NCBI RefSeq assembly: GCF_030272615.1
Contig: NC_081407.1
Span: 98,687,897-98,751,896 of the forward strand
Direction: 5' to 3'
Length of the DNA stretch: 64,000 bases
Source of the DNA: Cryptomeria japonica
Lineage: Eukaryota; Streptophyta; Pinopsida; Cupressales; Cupressaceae
This document shows positions 12,116-25,560 of this stretch, piece by piece. Within the stretch, counting starts at the first letter, position 1. Every line of letters begins with the position of its first letter. A program made the translations under genes and the position numbers. The notes under the pieces were generated by a model that was not told the origin of the DNA, did no database searches, and saw nothing but the letters and a program-made list of their open reading frames with translations.

Positions 12116-13335
12116 ACCAGTTTCAAATTTTGGGTTTATTGATTCAGTTTTGGATTTTGTATTTAGGGTTTCAGATCTGGTTTATTTTGAGTCAACATTT
12201 TCAGATCTAGCTAATGAAATTGGTGCAGCTTGTCTTGAAAGCAAATCATTTGGTTGAAGGCCCCTATTTTCACAAAGTTTTTTTTTGGTTTTAAAATGTA
12301 CCTAACTTGTGTGCTTGCAGGAAGGGGTGATCATTTGAAACAATTCAAACTACTAACAAATCTTTGTTGCAGGTCCTTGGCAAGGGTTTTTGGATTTTTA
12401 TTGTGTGCCTTGTTTTCATAGACTAGCAAACACTTCAATTGGTGCACTAAAATTGAATCATTGTCTTTTGTGTCTTGAGCAATAAGCTCTTTTTGTTTAA
12501 TCTTTAGAGGGCATGTTTTCCCGTGTGGTCATTAGGACTACTAGTGAGAAGAGAACGACCCAAGTGGTAGCGAGGAAAACCCACCTCTTTCGAACCACTA
12601 TAAACAATTGTATTCATGGTGAAAACTATGGATAACGTGTGCTAATTAGTTCATACCAACACTATGTCTCCCCATAAACCCATTTGATCAAATTTATTTG
12701 ATCATTTGTAGGGCGTAACCCCTACCGACTGGGAGCCTTCTATATTTACAGAGCTGAAAGTGTCGCATGTATGGCCACATGAGCGGATGCCCTTACTGGC
12801 ACCTTTTTGTTTTAGAAGCCAAAATCCTTCTAGTTGTTGAGGCGGGAGGTCGGACCTCTGGTAGCGGCCCACACACATACGGTTCTTAGTAGAGATACAA
12901 AGTTCACCACGGGGAGTTTTCGTGGGGACTGATGCTTGGCTGACCCGAGAAGTGAGTGCCAAGGGTGGAGCCAGTGAGGTCAAGCATCTAAGTATCCACT
13001 CTGAATAGCGTAGCCTCGAGGGTAAAACCTCATGTGGGATCAACAACTATTGTCTTGGCCAGCCATAAGAATTGTGCTTGACTTATTTTAAACATTCAAA
13101 ACATTCAAGACCAAACAGCAAAACATTGTGTCTTTTGTGTCTTCCAGTGTATGCAAAACATTTTTTTACATCAAACAACACACTTTTCTTGGAGTCATTT
13201 TGAGTCTAGACACTTGCAAACATTGGGTATTCATCAACACTGTGTCCTCTTGTCACGAAAAATAGTCAAACAGTCAGATTTGGTCACAACAAAACGACTT
13301 CACAGATTGGAAAAAAATTGCACAAATTTTGTAGA
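12116..13335 (+). other. Non-coding 5' leader of the gypsy element
   Basis: No credible open frame is present. The part at 12700-13046 is distinctly GC-rich (around half GC), unlike its neighbours, and looks like a structured or functional leader element: a run of short G/C blocks with no start codon context. The rest is AT-rich, with scattered strings such as AAACA. Confidence 0.5.
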
Positions 13336-13502
13336 AACGCGTCTATGTCGGACATAATAGCATCTGTGTTGTATAACCGCATCTGTGAAGGGCAGAAATG
13401 CGTATGTGTTCCCAGAATCAACATTACACTTTGTAAAAAAATCTCAGAGACGCGTCTGTGTCAGGAAACCGCGTCTATGAAGTATACAGGCGTGTCTATG
13501 TT
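13336..13502 (+). repeat. Leader array 2 of the GCGTCTGTGT motif (sense)
   Basis: Seven further, more degenerate copies (GCGTCTATGT, GCATCTGTGT, GCGTATGTGT and similar) lie just before gag, in the same orientation as array 1. Most variants are C-to-T or G-to-A changes at CG or CAG/CTG positions. Confidence 0.75.
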
Positions 13503-13992
13503 CAGAATTAAAAAACTGTTACAGTCCAGCAAACAAACATAGTCAGTTTCGAAATTCTTGAGCTTCCTAGGTTGTTTCTCTAGGTTTTCATCTAGCATTC
13601 AACTTGTCTTTGGGTCTCACAAAGTCCATCATTGCTTTACATCTTGCATTAAATTTACAATTGTCTAAACTTGAGTCAAAAGGTCACTTGCTTGTCCTCA
13701 TCATACTTTGTCAACACACTACATACAACAACACTTTGCTAAGTGGTCCCTCATCAAGGTTTCTTACCTTTGGGTCTCATTTGGTCTTACTTAGAGTCAA
13801 GGTTAACTTACCTCATCAAGAGAAACTATCCTCTCTTTGGAAGTCACACCTACTCTACTACATACATACTTGGTCTTACATTTTGGACATTGCAAGTACA
13901 CCTCAGATTCATTTACATTCCATCCAACTCTTGGTCTTCCATACTTTTTCCATTTTCATCTAGTCTCACACATCTCGGTCAATACCTAGTTC

Positions 13993-15717
13993 ATGGTTGA
14001 AACCCATCTTAAAAAATCTAGGAGAGAAACTAAAGAGGCTCAAGAGTTCGCAAACATGAGTTCTTATGAGTATGACAATGATATCTTTTTCAATTCCGAT
14101 CATACTACATTACCTGACATGGATGCCTATAGAAACATTCCAAATGTTGAGAACATGGACACTACAAACAACAATGCTACACACAATGACAATATGGACA
14201 ACTTTTCCGTACATTCAGCAGATGTGGAAGAATCCATTATGAATCCCCATTTCAATCGATTGGTTGAGGAAATAATGAGGAGGGATAGACAATACTTCTT
14301 ACAAATGATGGCACAAAGTGGAGCCAAGATACCTCATGATTTTGACATGTCTCAAATAATGGAAAATCGACCTTTGCAACAAACTCACTCCAACATGGAT
14401 CAAAGAAGGCCTAATAGTGGAGGCAATAGAGGACAACATATGGTACCTGAATCACCATCATCTTTGTTTCAAAAACTAGAGGTCCCATACACACATGGTC
14501 AAACATATGATACTCACCTTCGCAGACCATTATGGAGGTCTTATGCAGATAGATATGCTCAATCACATACCAATGCTAAGGATCAACCACCAAAGCAATT
14601 GGATATTCAAAGGCATGCTCAAAATTTGGACACAAGGAAACCCCGTGTCAAATTTGGGGGCAACACATTAGAACATGACATGTCTGTAGAGTATGGTATA
14701 CGTGCACAAAATAGATATGGTGTTCCTCAACACAAATCTATACCAAGTGGTCCATATACGCAGCATCATTATAGACCTCCTCGATATGAACATGTGTATG
14801 ATCAATATCATCCATATATGCAACATGCTCCTCCTCCAATTGGTGCCTCAAGCATGGGGTATGGTCCAAGAAGCCGATCTCCACCTAAGAGCAATTTGGA
14901 GCAACAAATCAGGGACTTACAAAAGAAAATGGAGGACATAAATACACCGAAGCCAACATACACAATGAGAGACATATGTCCTTATCCATTTGACAAGAGC
15001 ATTCCAATGCCTCCTTTTCCTACACATTTTGTGACACCTAAATTTGATAAGTATAGAGGCAAAGGGGATCCTAAGGCACACATAAGACATTTTTTCACAA
15101 CCTGCATTGAGGTAGCAGTAGAAGAGACATATTTGATGAGATTATTCCCACAAAGCCTAGGTGATCAAGCTATGGAATGGTTCTCCCAACTTCCACCTGG
15201 CATTAAGTCATGGGGTGATCTAGCAGAGGCATTTATTCAGCATTTCTCCTACAACATAGAGATAGACATATCAGTTACTACTTTGTGCAACACCAAGCAA
15301 AAAGAGGGAGAGTCTTTTGCATCATTTTTACAAAGATGGAGGAATCTAGCCAGCAGATGCTCTTGTGAAATCCCACAAAAACAAATGGTAGAGATGTTCA
15401 CCCAAAATGTCAACAAAGACATTGGTTATGACTTAAGAAAAGCTTGTTTGTCCATTTTCAAGGACGCCATTGAAAAAGGCTTAGCGACAGAAAAGGTCCT
15501 AATTGAACAAGGAGTCATTAAGATATTCAAGGAAAACAAAGATGACTTTAAAGGAAAAGACAAACCAAGATTTTGGAATAAAAACAAGAACACGGTCAAT
15601 TATGGTGTTGTTGATGCCAACATAGTGTGACCTAAATTCATCTTTTCGGGATCAAGTTCTACAAACAATCAAGTGAATACTCAAACAACTTCCAGATCAT
15701 GAAGGAAGTACACTCCA
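13993..15717 (+). pseudogene. gag: Gag of the gypsy element
   Basis: An open frame 13993-15630 is followed in the same frame by two TGA codons (15628 and 15700), so gag ran on directly into pol at 15718. The N-terminal half is low-complexity, rich in N, H, Q and P. A retrotransposon gag core (WFSQLPPGIKSWGDLAEAF, near 15178-15235) follows and ends in an arginine-rich LQRWRNLASRC segment. A CEFHKSKGH-type zinc-binding motif lies after the second stop, at about 15838. Gag forms the capsid that packages the genomic RNA. The start at 13993 is the first ATG in frame; the ATG at 14056 is an alternative. Confidence 0.85.
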
Positions 15718-18700
15718 TTGGGAGAACCACTTGAGTCAGTTTTTAAGAAGCTACTGGCAAACAAGGTAATCACTATTCCGGATTTTCCTCCATATGAACC
15801 AAAGGTTAAACCAAATTGGTGGAATGATGATGAGTATTGTGAATTTCATAAGAGTAAGGGTCATAAGGCAGGAAATTGTCATCGACTGAAGAACATCATA
15901 CAAGATCTCATTGATAGGGGTGATATTGAGATTGAGGGACACTCATCCAATCAAGAACATGAGATGTTTAAGGAACCATTCCCAAAGCATGACAAGGGAA
16001 AAGCTAAAGCTACAGATGACCAAACCAACTATACCAGAGCAACTTATAACTATGATTCAACTATCAATCACATCTCGATGGACAACTATGTTTCTACCAT
16101 TATTATCAAGGACAAAACATCTGAGAATTCTACCCGGAGACCCAGGATTGTCCTAAAAGGTGTTGGATCTTCTTCTGAACCTACCTCTGAATGTCATGTT
16201 ACAACCCGCCGAGGTAAAATCACTTTGCAAGGTGCTCCAACTAAAAACACGGCTTCTTCATCAACCAAACCTGAGTATGACCTTGTAGAACAGTTAGGGA
16301 AGACACCCGCACTCATATCCATCCTTGAGCTATTACGCATATCCCCCGCTCATAAAGCCATTCTTGACAAAATCTTGAGAGAAACTGTCGTTCCTACTGA
16401 TCTGAACGTGGACCAGTTTCAAGCCATGGTGGGATACCTTTCCGTTCCACATTCCCTTACATTCACAGAAGCCGATGACACCTCCATAAGTCAGCCACAT
16501 AATGCACCGTTACACGTTGAAGCCTTCATACACAAACATCGAATAAAAAGAGTCCTGATAGATGGAGGAGCAGGTCTAAACATTTGCACATTGAGCACTA
16601 TTAAACAATTGGGATATTCTGATAAAGCTGTGAATTCTACAAATCAAATCACCATTAAGGCATATGATGATGAAGAGCATTCATCCAAGGGCACTGTCAC
16701 CTTACCTCTCAGAGTTGGGCAAGTTACAAAGGATGCGGTTTGTCAAGTCTTGGATCTAGATCTCACTTATAACATATTACTAAGACGTCCTTGGATTCAT
16801 GAAATGAGGGCAGTCCCATCCACATATCACCAATGCATTAAGTTTCCTCATAATGGAGTGGAAGTAACAGTTAACGGTGATCCTAATCCATTCATATACT
16901 GCAATACCCTGAGATCAAAGACTGAGACCATCATTCCCAGTAATCGTGAAGTTGTTCCTTCCTTAGCATACATTGATCCTGAGTCATTAAAACCCTCGAC
17001 ATCAAAACAAGGTGAGCTTAAAGGCAAGTTTCAAGACAAGGGCATGGGGGAATACACTTTAAATCAGACCATGTACTTACGACAAGTCATGAGTTCCCCA
17101 AAAGAATATGGAAGACCACATCCTAACAAGCAAGTATCCATCATGATACTAAAATGGGACCCTACTACCTTTCAGAGATGGGGTGAACTGGAAGAGGAAG
17201 ATTTATACAAAATGCTTTACAAAGACAATGAAGATGACACACAAAATCACATCAGTCTACCATGTGAGAAATATGGCAAAGGCTTCAAAATTCTACAAAA
17301 ATTCAGGTATGATGGAAAAAGCCCTCTTGGGTTACGAAAGGAAGGCATCATTGAACCTTTACAACCTGAATTGACTTTCAAAAAGGAACGCTCGAAAGGA
17401 CTTGGTTTCTTAACTTCCAAGGTCCACACCCAAAGGACAAAAGAAGCCTTACAAATCAAAGCTGCCAAAATTCAACAAGAGGATCGCTATTCCACAGATT
17501 CCAATGAATGGGAATGGGGTTCAGATAAGTCCTCCAGTGACTACGAGCTTACCGAGATATTCAGAGAGTCAGATGAACCCACAGAAGAAGAGGAATTTTA
17601 TAACAAGTTCAAAGTTGGTCAAGAAACAACCCATGAGGATTCCACACAGTCCTTGTCTCAAGGTTCTAGGTTGAAATCACATAGGATGAGAACACCTGTC
17701 CCAAAATGCGCTACTAGTGATGATAATTTGCATTTGTTCGCGATCGAGACTGATGAGGAGAGTGCCATCGATGACCTCAATAATTACCTTGACATACCCG
17801 AATATAACTGCATCTTCACTCTTAGCCCCGCTAACTTCGAAGACATTAACGGCCTTCCCCTTGTTCACCACCAACTCATTGATTGGGATCATGAAGGACC
17901 TGCACAGTTTGACACATTCCAAAATGATGAAGCTTTTATTGACTATCTGGGCATACGAGATGATCTTCCTCCTGGGGACCATAAGGCGGGATACACTATA
18001 GAACTCAATAGCATGGCATATTTTGGTGAGGGTGTCAGACCTTCTAGTCGCAAAAATGTGAAAATAAGAACAAATCAAGGGTCTTATGGCGAAAACCACA
18101 TTGCGGCGCTGTCTGACCCCAAAAAAGTAAAAAGAAAGGATGTATCTGAGGGTGAAAACCTCTCTGAGGCACCCGAAGATGGAAGGCTCGACATTCTCCC
18201 AGCATCATATGAGGAAAAGTCATCCATGTTGGTAGAGGAGACTATCAAAACAAACATTGGTACAGAAGAGGTTCCACACAACATATTCTTGGCTCAATCG
18301 TTGGTAGAGTCCGAAAGGTCAAAATTCATAAGTTTCTTCAAAGAACGACAAACCAACTTTACATGGTCATATGCTGATATGCCTGGATTAGATCCGGATT
18401 TGGTAATGCATTATTTGATAGTTAAACCAGGGGAAAAACCAGTGAAACAGAAATTAAGAAAGATGCATCGACAAGTGGCATTACTAGTCAAAGCAAAACT
18501 TGAGAAATTATTGGATGTCGGATTCATACGTCCAATTGATTATCCTGAATGGATCTCCAACTTAGTGTTTGTCAGTAAACCAGATCGCAGCATCAGAATA
18601 TGTACAGATTTCAGAGATATCAACAAAGCTTGTCCAAAGGATGACTTCCCATTACCAAATATTGACTTGATTGTTGATCTCACAGCAGGTCATGAAATGT

Positions 18701-21493
18701 TATCATTAATGGATGGATTCTCTGGTTATAATCAAATAAGGATTGCGCCCGAGGATCAACACAAAACATCATTCACTTGTCCGTGGGGAACTTTCTGCTG
18801 GAATGTCATGCCCTTCGGGCTAAAAAATGTAGGTGCTACATATCAAAGAGCCATGACTACTATCTTTCATGATCTCATGCACATAACCGTGGACGATTAT
18901 GTTGACAACCTCTTGGGCAAATCAATAGACAGAAATACACATTTGGACATACTTTCAGTCATCTTTGATCGGTTGGAAAAATACAAAGTAAGATTAAATC
19001 CCAAGAAATGTGTCTTTGGAGTAACCTCGGGGAAGCTCCTAGGATTCATTGTATCCAAAAGAGGAATCAAAGCTGATCCAGCAAAAGTCAAGGCCATCTT
19101 GGAGATGCAACCACTAAGAAATATCAGTCAGCTTTGATCCTTACAAGGCAGACTCCAGTCCATCCAAAGATTCATAGCGCAACTTCCAGATAAGTGTAAT
19201 TCTTTTCAACACTTGCTACATAAAAACATCAAATTCAAATGGGATGATAACTATTAAAAGGCTTTCTAGATGCTCAAAAATTATCTTCTAAATCTGCCAG
19301 TTCCAGATCAACCTCTGTTACTATACATATCATCTACTTCAACAGCACTGGGGGCACTCTTAGCACAACAAATTGTTGAGGGCAAAGAAAAAGTAGTATA
19401 CTATATCAATCGCACATTGGTAGGATATGAGCTAAACTACACACCAATTGAGTGCGCATGTCTCGCCGTGGTCTTTGCTTCGCAGAAATTACGACATTAC
19501 ATGCTCACTCATAAGACTAAGTTAGTTGCAAGGATAGATCCATTGAAGTATCTTCTCAATAAAGCAACACTTACTGGGCGACTGGCCAAATGGGTAATGA
19601 TCCTGAGTGAATTCGACATTGAGTATGTGGACAGAAAAGCAATAAAAGGACAAGCCATCGCAGATCAATTAGCAAATGCTCCCATGATAGATGATGTTCC
19701 TCTAAGTTCAGAATTTCCAAATGAATCTATTTTGACAATGTCACATGCAAAGCCATGGCAACTGTACTTCGACGGCTCATACACACAACATGGGGCAAGA
19801 TTCTATACCTCCTCAAGGGGATTCTATACCAAAATCATACCGCTTATCATTTCCTTGCACTAGCAATATAGCGGAATATGAGGCATTAACAATAGGATTA
19901 CGAATTGCAGTTCGGTGGAAGATCCAGGAACTTCATGTTTTTGGGGACTCTCAACTTGTCATCCGTCAAGCAACTGATGATTACCAAACAAAAGATGAAA
20001 AATTAATGCCTTATAAACAAATGGTGGATGACCTGAAACAACACTTCACAAAGATAGACTTTGAGCAGATACCAAGAGAGTAGAATCGCGCCGCAGATGG
20101 CATGGCTACAATTGCTTCACTGATTGATCTACCTCCAAATGAGACCCGCTATGAGTTTTTGGTGGATAACCTTTTGGTTCCTTCATATGAGATCATGCCT
20201 ACTGAGATGATAAGTGTCGTCGGTCCTGAGTCCTAGTTATATGGTTCCATTTTCACATACCTTCGTGACAATACCCTACCTCCTGATCTATCAAATAACC
20301 AACGTCGCACTTTTATTCGCCAATCCTCTCGATATGTCATTTTAGCTAATATCCTATACCGGCGAGGTCTAGATGGCACTCTTCTTAGATGTTTAGAAAG
20401 TGATGAAGCTCAGATTGCATTACGTGAAGTACATGAAGGGATATGTGGTCCGCATGCTAGTGGTCCTACCTTGGCCAAGAAACTCATCAAGACTGGATAT
20501 TACTAGCCCAATATGGAAAAAGACTCATATCAGTTTGTCAAGAAATGTAAGCAATGTCAAATTCATGGAGACCTCATACATGCACCAGCACAAGAACTTC
20601 AACCACTTGAGTCTCCTTGGCCCTTTTATCAGTGGGGACTCGATCTCATAGGCAAGATTCACCCTCCTTCTTCTAATGGTCATAAATTCATTATCACTGC
20701 CACAGAGTATTTTACAAAATGGATTAAAGTCGTGCCTCTCACCCAAGTCACAAGAAAATAGATTGCTAATTTCATCCTCAACTATATCATTTGCCAATAC
20801 GATATTCCTATTTCTATTATCACTGATAACGGGCGTCCCTTCAAAAATCAAGATGTTCGTGAACTCTGTGACCGCTTCCATATTTCCCATCATTTCTCCA
20901 CACCATATTACCCCCAAGGTAATGGCCAAGCTGAGGCATCTAATAAAACAATCCTTAAAATCCTAAAGAAGACAGTCGATGATGTTGGCCGTAATTGGCA
21001 TATCCAACTTAATCCTGCACTTTGGGCTTACCGCACGAGTGTCCGCACACCTACAGGAGCTACACCCTATTCACTTGTCTACGGCGCTGAAGCCATCTTG
21101 CCTATTGAGGTCGAGCTACCCTCTTTACAGGTCTCTTTGCAAAACATCATTAGTGATGAAGACTATAGGGTTTCTCGCTTACAAGAACTGGAACTATTGG
21201 ATGAACGAAGAAAAACTGCTTTTAATCATCTCAAAGCTTACCAACAACGAATGAGTCGCAGCTACAATCACAAGGTCAAACCTCGCACATTTGAGGTAGG
21301 TGATTTGGTTCTCAGAGAAAGCCCCAAAAATTAGCAAGACAGAGATAAGAAGGGTAAGTTTGAACCAAATTGGCTTGGTCCTTACATCATTACAGCAGCA
21401 TATGGATCTGGTGCATATCAGCTCTCAACTACAGACGGTGAACCTTTGGAGGATCCTATCAACAGCATGCACCTTCACAGGTTTTACACATAG
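15718..21493 (+). pseudogene. pol: Pol polyprotein (PR-RT-RH-INT) of the gypsy element
   Basis: Domains in order: aspartic protease (LIDGGAGLNIC, near 16555), a G-patch-like stretch (near 17270-17350), reverse transcriptase (about 18360-19130), RNase H (about 19270-20080, with FDGSYT, AEYEAL and GDSQLV) and integrase (about 20400-21490). Integrase has its H-H-C-C zinc part, with catalytic Asp at 20642 and 20825 and Glu at 20933. The RT catalytic box reads YVDN at 18898-18909 where YVDD is required. In-frame stops are TGA 19135, TAA 19255, TAG 19267, TAG 20081, TAG 20234, TAG 20505, TAG 20759 and TAG 21332. A shift between 19795 and 19815 in RNase H moves the rest to another frame. It would convert genomic RNA to DNA and insert it; this copy cannot. 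Confidence 0.92.
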
Positions 21494-23176
21494 CTCTTCA
21501 AAATATCCTAATTCAAAAATACAAAAAAATCTTAAAAATAAAAAATCGTTACTTGGTGAAAACCTAGCAAACAGGCACCTTGTGACACAAAAAACATTGA
21601 AAAATCGAAAAAAAGTAAAGAGAAATAATTTCGTCCAATGGTGAAAACCACTTCGGTGGTGCCCTGGGCAAGTATCATGGTGAAAACTGGGTCACCAGCG
21701 CCATGTGTAGAGACATTGCTCCTCCCTCCTTCAAGATTTTCTTTCATCACTTCACTTTACACACACTCACAACCTATTCGTTCATATTAAACTTACCCAT
21801 TCCCATCATGGCTTGTTATTGATCTACCTAAGATTGGTTAGCCATTCATAATAAGCCTCCCTTTTCACTCTCTTTCCATCCATAATAAATCAGATCCTAT
21901 CTATGGCTAAGGCAAATCCTACGTCTAGTGATGGGTGTGGAACTGAGAACATCACATGTTTTGAGGAGTACAGTTTCTTCCAACTTTCTTCAGTCTATCC
22001 GCGCATAATCCACAATAAAGCAGCATCTGCATCCCCAATCCACAATAAAGTTTCATCTTCTCCACAATAAAATATCGGTTTCATGGATTTAGTCAGTTTC
22101 TGATGAGACAGCAGCAACAATGGGCTTCAACAAAATCAAATCTTTCAACAGACTCAGACAACATTATGGTTCAGTGCTATCTATCCATTTTGTGAAAGTA
22201 AACATTGTGACCACAATCAAATAGGACTTATACAAGTGACAAGAGACACTAAACTTGAGGACTACAGTGGATGTTGGTGTCGAGTCTTGGTTTTCTTTTG
22301 ATTTTATCCTTTTGGTGACATGTCTTTTAGCTTTTCCAGGATGTCTTTGACTAGAAAGGCGAGGATGGGGTATCGTCACCTATTCGTATTTGTTGTCTGT
22401 GGATTGACTCTTAGTAATGCTATGACTTGTCCAAGGATATGAGGACACTATGAGTCTAGTATGAACTGGGGCATTCCTTGTTTGTGACTATCTTATCTCC
22501 ATGCAAATGGGTACAATGACTTTCTGGGTCAAACATATGTCTTGATTGTTATAACCTACTTGCCATAATAAAGCTCAATGATGATAACGCACAAGAAGCT
22601 CTTTCACTTTCATATCTTCTGTCTTCCATCCCCCGTTCTTGACTGACTTCCATCGTCTTTCTCAAGTCCGCGTAGCCTGCTATCACATGACTGAGTATAA
22701 TGACACACCAAAAACATTTGCATTTCATGTAGCTGCACCTGCATTACCACGTATAAGCATTTCATACATACATATAGATATCACAATTGCATCACATCCT
22801 GCACACAACACATATTAACACATTTTATATTCTCATCATGCAAATAGTCATTTGCATTATCATATTCATCTGCATTACATTCATTCACATTTGCATCATG
22901 CATACACATATAAAACATAAAAGGACAAAAAAAAATATATTGCATTGCATCATATACATATTTACATCCATAACATAAAACAAACATCACATAAGAACAT
23001 CTCATCATATAGGCACACATGCATATAACTGCCACAAAGATGAATCATCTCATATATATAATCATAAAGTGTCATAATACAATGATGTCAAAACAATCAT
23101 ATGGCTACAAAGCACCAGCAGGTGTCTACATCATCATATAAAAATGGTACAATACTGATACATAGGGAGCCCTCTA
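21494..23176. other. Spacer between pol and the antisense ORF
   Basis: No gene is seen. The string TGGTGAAAACC recurs three times at 21550-21690. A low-complexity CAT/ACA-rich stretch lies at 22740-23010. The ends of the two convergent transcripts, if made, would fall here, but no clear terminator or polyadenylation signal was identified. Confidence 0.4.
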
Positions 23177-25140
23177 CGGCTATGATGAACTCCCTCCCTC
23201 GGAGCCGCCTGGCCTCGACGAAATCTGAGCCCCTGAAGGACCCGCCCCAGGATCATCCCCTCTGTCCCCTCTATCTGGTGGTGGTGGAGGACCCATAACC
23301 CCACCACTCGATGTCTGTCTCCTCCGACTCCCTCCCGTAGCTGTCATTGTACGCGATGATCTATGGAAGCTCCTCGCCCGCTGATCCGCTGGCACTGTAC
23401 CATAATAGAGATCCCGCCAATAGGCAATCTCCTCCCCTGCCCGCAAAACATAGGCATATCTGGCCCCTGTGTCCTCTACTGCCTGCCTCCCAGCCCTCAG
23501 TGTTGTCTCAGCCTCTGTATAATGCTGAATAGCCTGATCCTGCTCCTGCTCAGTATCTCTGAGCCTCCTCCTGAGCCTATCCCTCTCCCTCTCCAACTCC
23601 TGGATCTCATCTGCCTGTCCCTGGCAGATCTCCCTCAACTCTATCAGCTCATCCTCCTCTGCATCAGCCCCCTCCGGCTCTGCCTATGGCTCCCCCTGTA
23701 CGGGTGCCTGCCTCTGTGCCTGTGCCTGTACCTGTACTGGTACCTATACTGGTACCTGTCCCTGTCTCTGTCTCTGTCCCTGTACCTATACCTATCTAAG
23801 ACCCTGTGTTGCTGGCACCTGTAGCGGCAATCCACCGCAACCCCTCACCACCCGAGCCTACCTCTCCTCTCCACCCTCCCTCTACGGTGCAACCCTCCTC
23901 TCTCCAACTGCTCCCCTCCTCCGTCGGCCTCTGCCCCCATCACCTCCACCATCATCATCATCCCCACCACCATCTCCATCTAAGGGCTCTCCCGAATCCG
24001 TCAGGCGTGGGAATGGATGCTCTGCCCAGTATGTTGTGTACTTGGCATCCATGTCGGCATCCTCAATCTCTGGCCACATGTCCCAGGGTAGGGGCATCAT
24101 CTCTACCAGCTGCGTAACCGCCTGATCATATGATAACAGAGGCCCAAACTGCGCCTGATCTCTCACAGTCCGTACATACATGCCTAAGCCCCGTGGCATC
24201 CTCTGGATCCTGCCAAACTGCCTGCCAACCCTGTCCACTAGCTACCTCTCCAGCACATAGGGCGTCTGCCCAATCAGATACCTGCTCTGGAAGGTGTAGG
24301 GAAGCTCAACCGCATCATCCTTCCACTGCTCGCATCCTAGGTATGGTCTCCATATGACCATGTCAATGTCATCCATCACCCGCCGCCAATGCTCTAACTT
24401 GCCAATTTGTGGCTGTGACGTGATCATGTCATATAAGTGCACAAAACTGTGTCCGTGACCTCTGCCCCTGAAGTGTATCGGCCTCATCACTGGCAGATGC
24501 TCATAAGCCCACACCTGCAACAATGTCACCCCACAGCCTAATCCCACTGATCCGTGGTATACAAACTGATGCAGCTCATAGTAGAGGTGTGCCAGCACAC
24601 ATGGTCCCCAGGCATATCTGGTGTGCTGTGTCACCAGTGTCTCCAATGCTCCTCCCTAGCCTACAGCCAACCCCCGTGTCGCCCTATCCGGACACAGGAA
24701 CCCACTGATTGCTCCTCCTACCACTGCTGGTAGCGCTAGCCTTGTAGCTGTCATCGTATCCCAAGCCACATGTCCAGCCCTCATCTCTAGTCCTGGGTCC
24801 TGGAACACTCACCTCGGGGCCTCCCTATCTCCATCTCGATCGTATGGGATCAACTCCCCATCGATCGGTATCCGCAGGATCCTGTATATATCCTCAAGGG
24901 TGACTGTCATCTCACCCATCGACAAATGAAAAGTACATGTCTCAGAGTGCCATCTCTCCATCAGCGCAATCAACAGTCTCATGTTCGCCCGAAATGCAGG
25001 CACATATAGAACATGTCTCAATCCCATAACCTCGATAGCAGCTCACTCCTCGGCTGTCAGCTCAGGTCGCAATCTCTGAGTCGATGGGAATCTCTCCCGT
25101 GACTCCAGCATCGGCAAATACTCCTGCAGTCAAGCAAATC
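23177..25140 (-). pseudogene. Antisense ORF with plant mobile domain (PMD/MAIN-like) in the gypsy element
   Basis: A single minus-strand frame, beginning no later than 25027 and probably near 25109, runs to 23180. Stops at 25043 (TGA), 24809 (TGA), 24654 (TAG), 24242 (TAG), 23882 (TAG) and two TAGs near 23797 are mostly C-to-T type. The N-terminal half matches the PMD/MAIN-like family: WHSETCTFHLSMGEMTVTLE, then DIYRILRIPIDGE, then WGPCVLAHLYYEL and LQVWAYEHLPVMRP. An acidic Asp/Gly run, a Gln/Val-Pro repeat, a coiled coil (about 23540-23640) and a Pro/Gly-rich tail follow. PMD proteins are known both as host genes and as passengers of plant transposons; their biochemical role is unclear. A CTTGACTGCAG string upstream could be a splice acceptor. 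The region is far more GC-rich than the flanks. Confidence 0.75.
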
Positions 25141-25167
25141 AATCATGTCAGTCATAGTGGCATTCCC

Positions 25168-25435
25168 TGTTTATCACAAAATGCTACTTTTTATCTAAAT
25201 GCATATGGCATTCTATCCTAGTGACACTCACTGTTCATCACAAAGTGTTGCTTCTATCCTAGTGGTACTCCCTGTTCATCACAAAGCACTATGCGTGTGA
25301 CACTCACTGTTCATCACAAAGTGTTACTCACATTTGCATTCACTATTCATCACAAAGTGCTGCTCATATTTTAGTACTCCCTGTTCATCACAAAGTACTC
25401 TATCTTAGTACTCACTGTACATCACAAAGTGTCTT
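25168..25435. repeat. Tandem array, consensus ACTCACTGTTCATCACAAAGTG
   Basis: About eight imperfect units with 30-45 base spacing share a CTGTTCATCACAAAGTG core, alternating CTCACTGTT and CTCCCTGTT starts. It lies upstream of the antisense ORF as read on the minus strand. A related core recurs once near 25510. Confidence 0.75.
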
Positions 25436-25560
25436 GATCTATTCTAGTCTTCCCTAGAGGACCTGCTTGAGTGTATCCTCTCAGCAGCTTATCCAATCGG
25501 CAGCGTATGTTCATCACAGAACTGCCGATTTGACCTAGAAGACAAAAATTCACATTTTTG

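Noticed and set aside
12702-13046. 114-codon minus-strand frame in the gypsy leader
   Set aside because: Lies in the GC-rich leader segment of the element; no homology or domain signal; likely chance.
23363-24357. Plus-strand frames rich in Leu, Pro and Ser
   Set aside because: Shadows of the antisense PMD/coiled-coil frame, caused by its high GC content.
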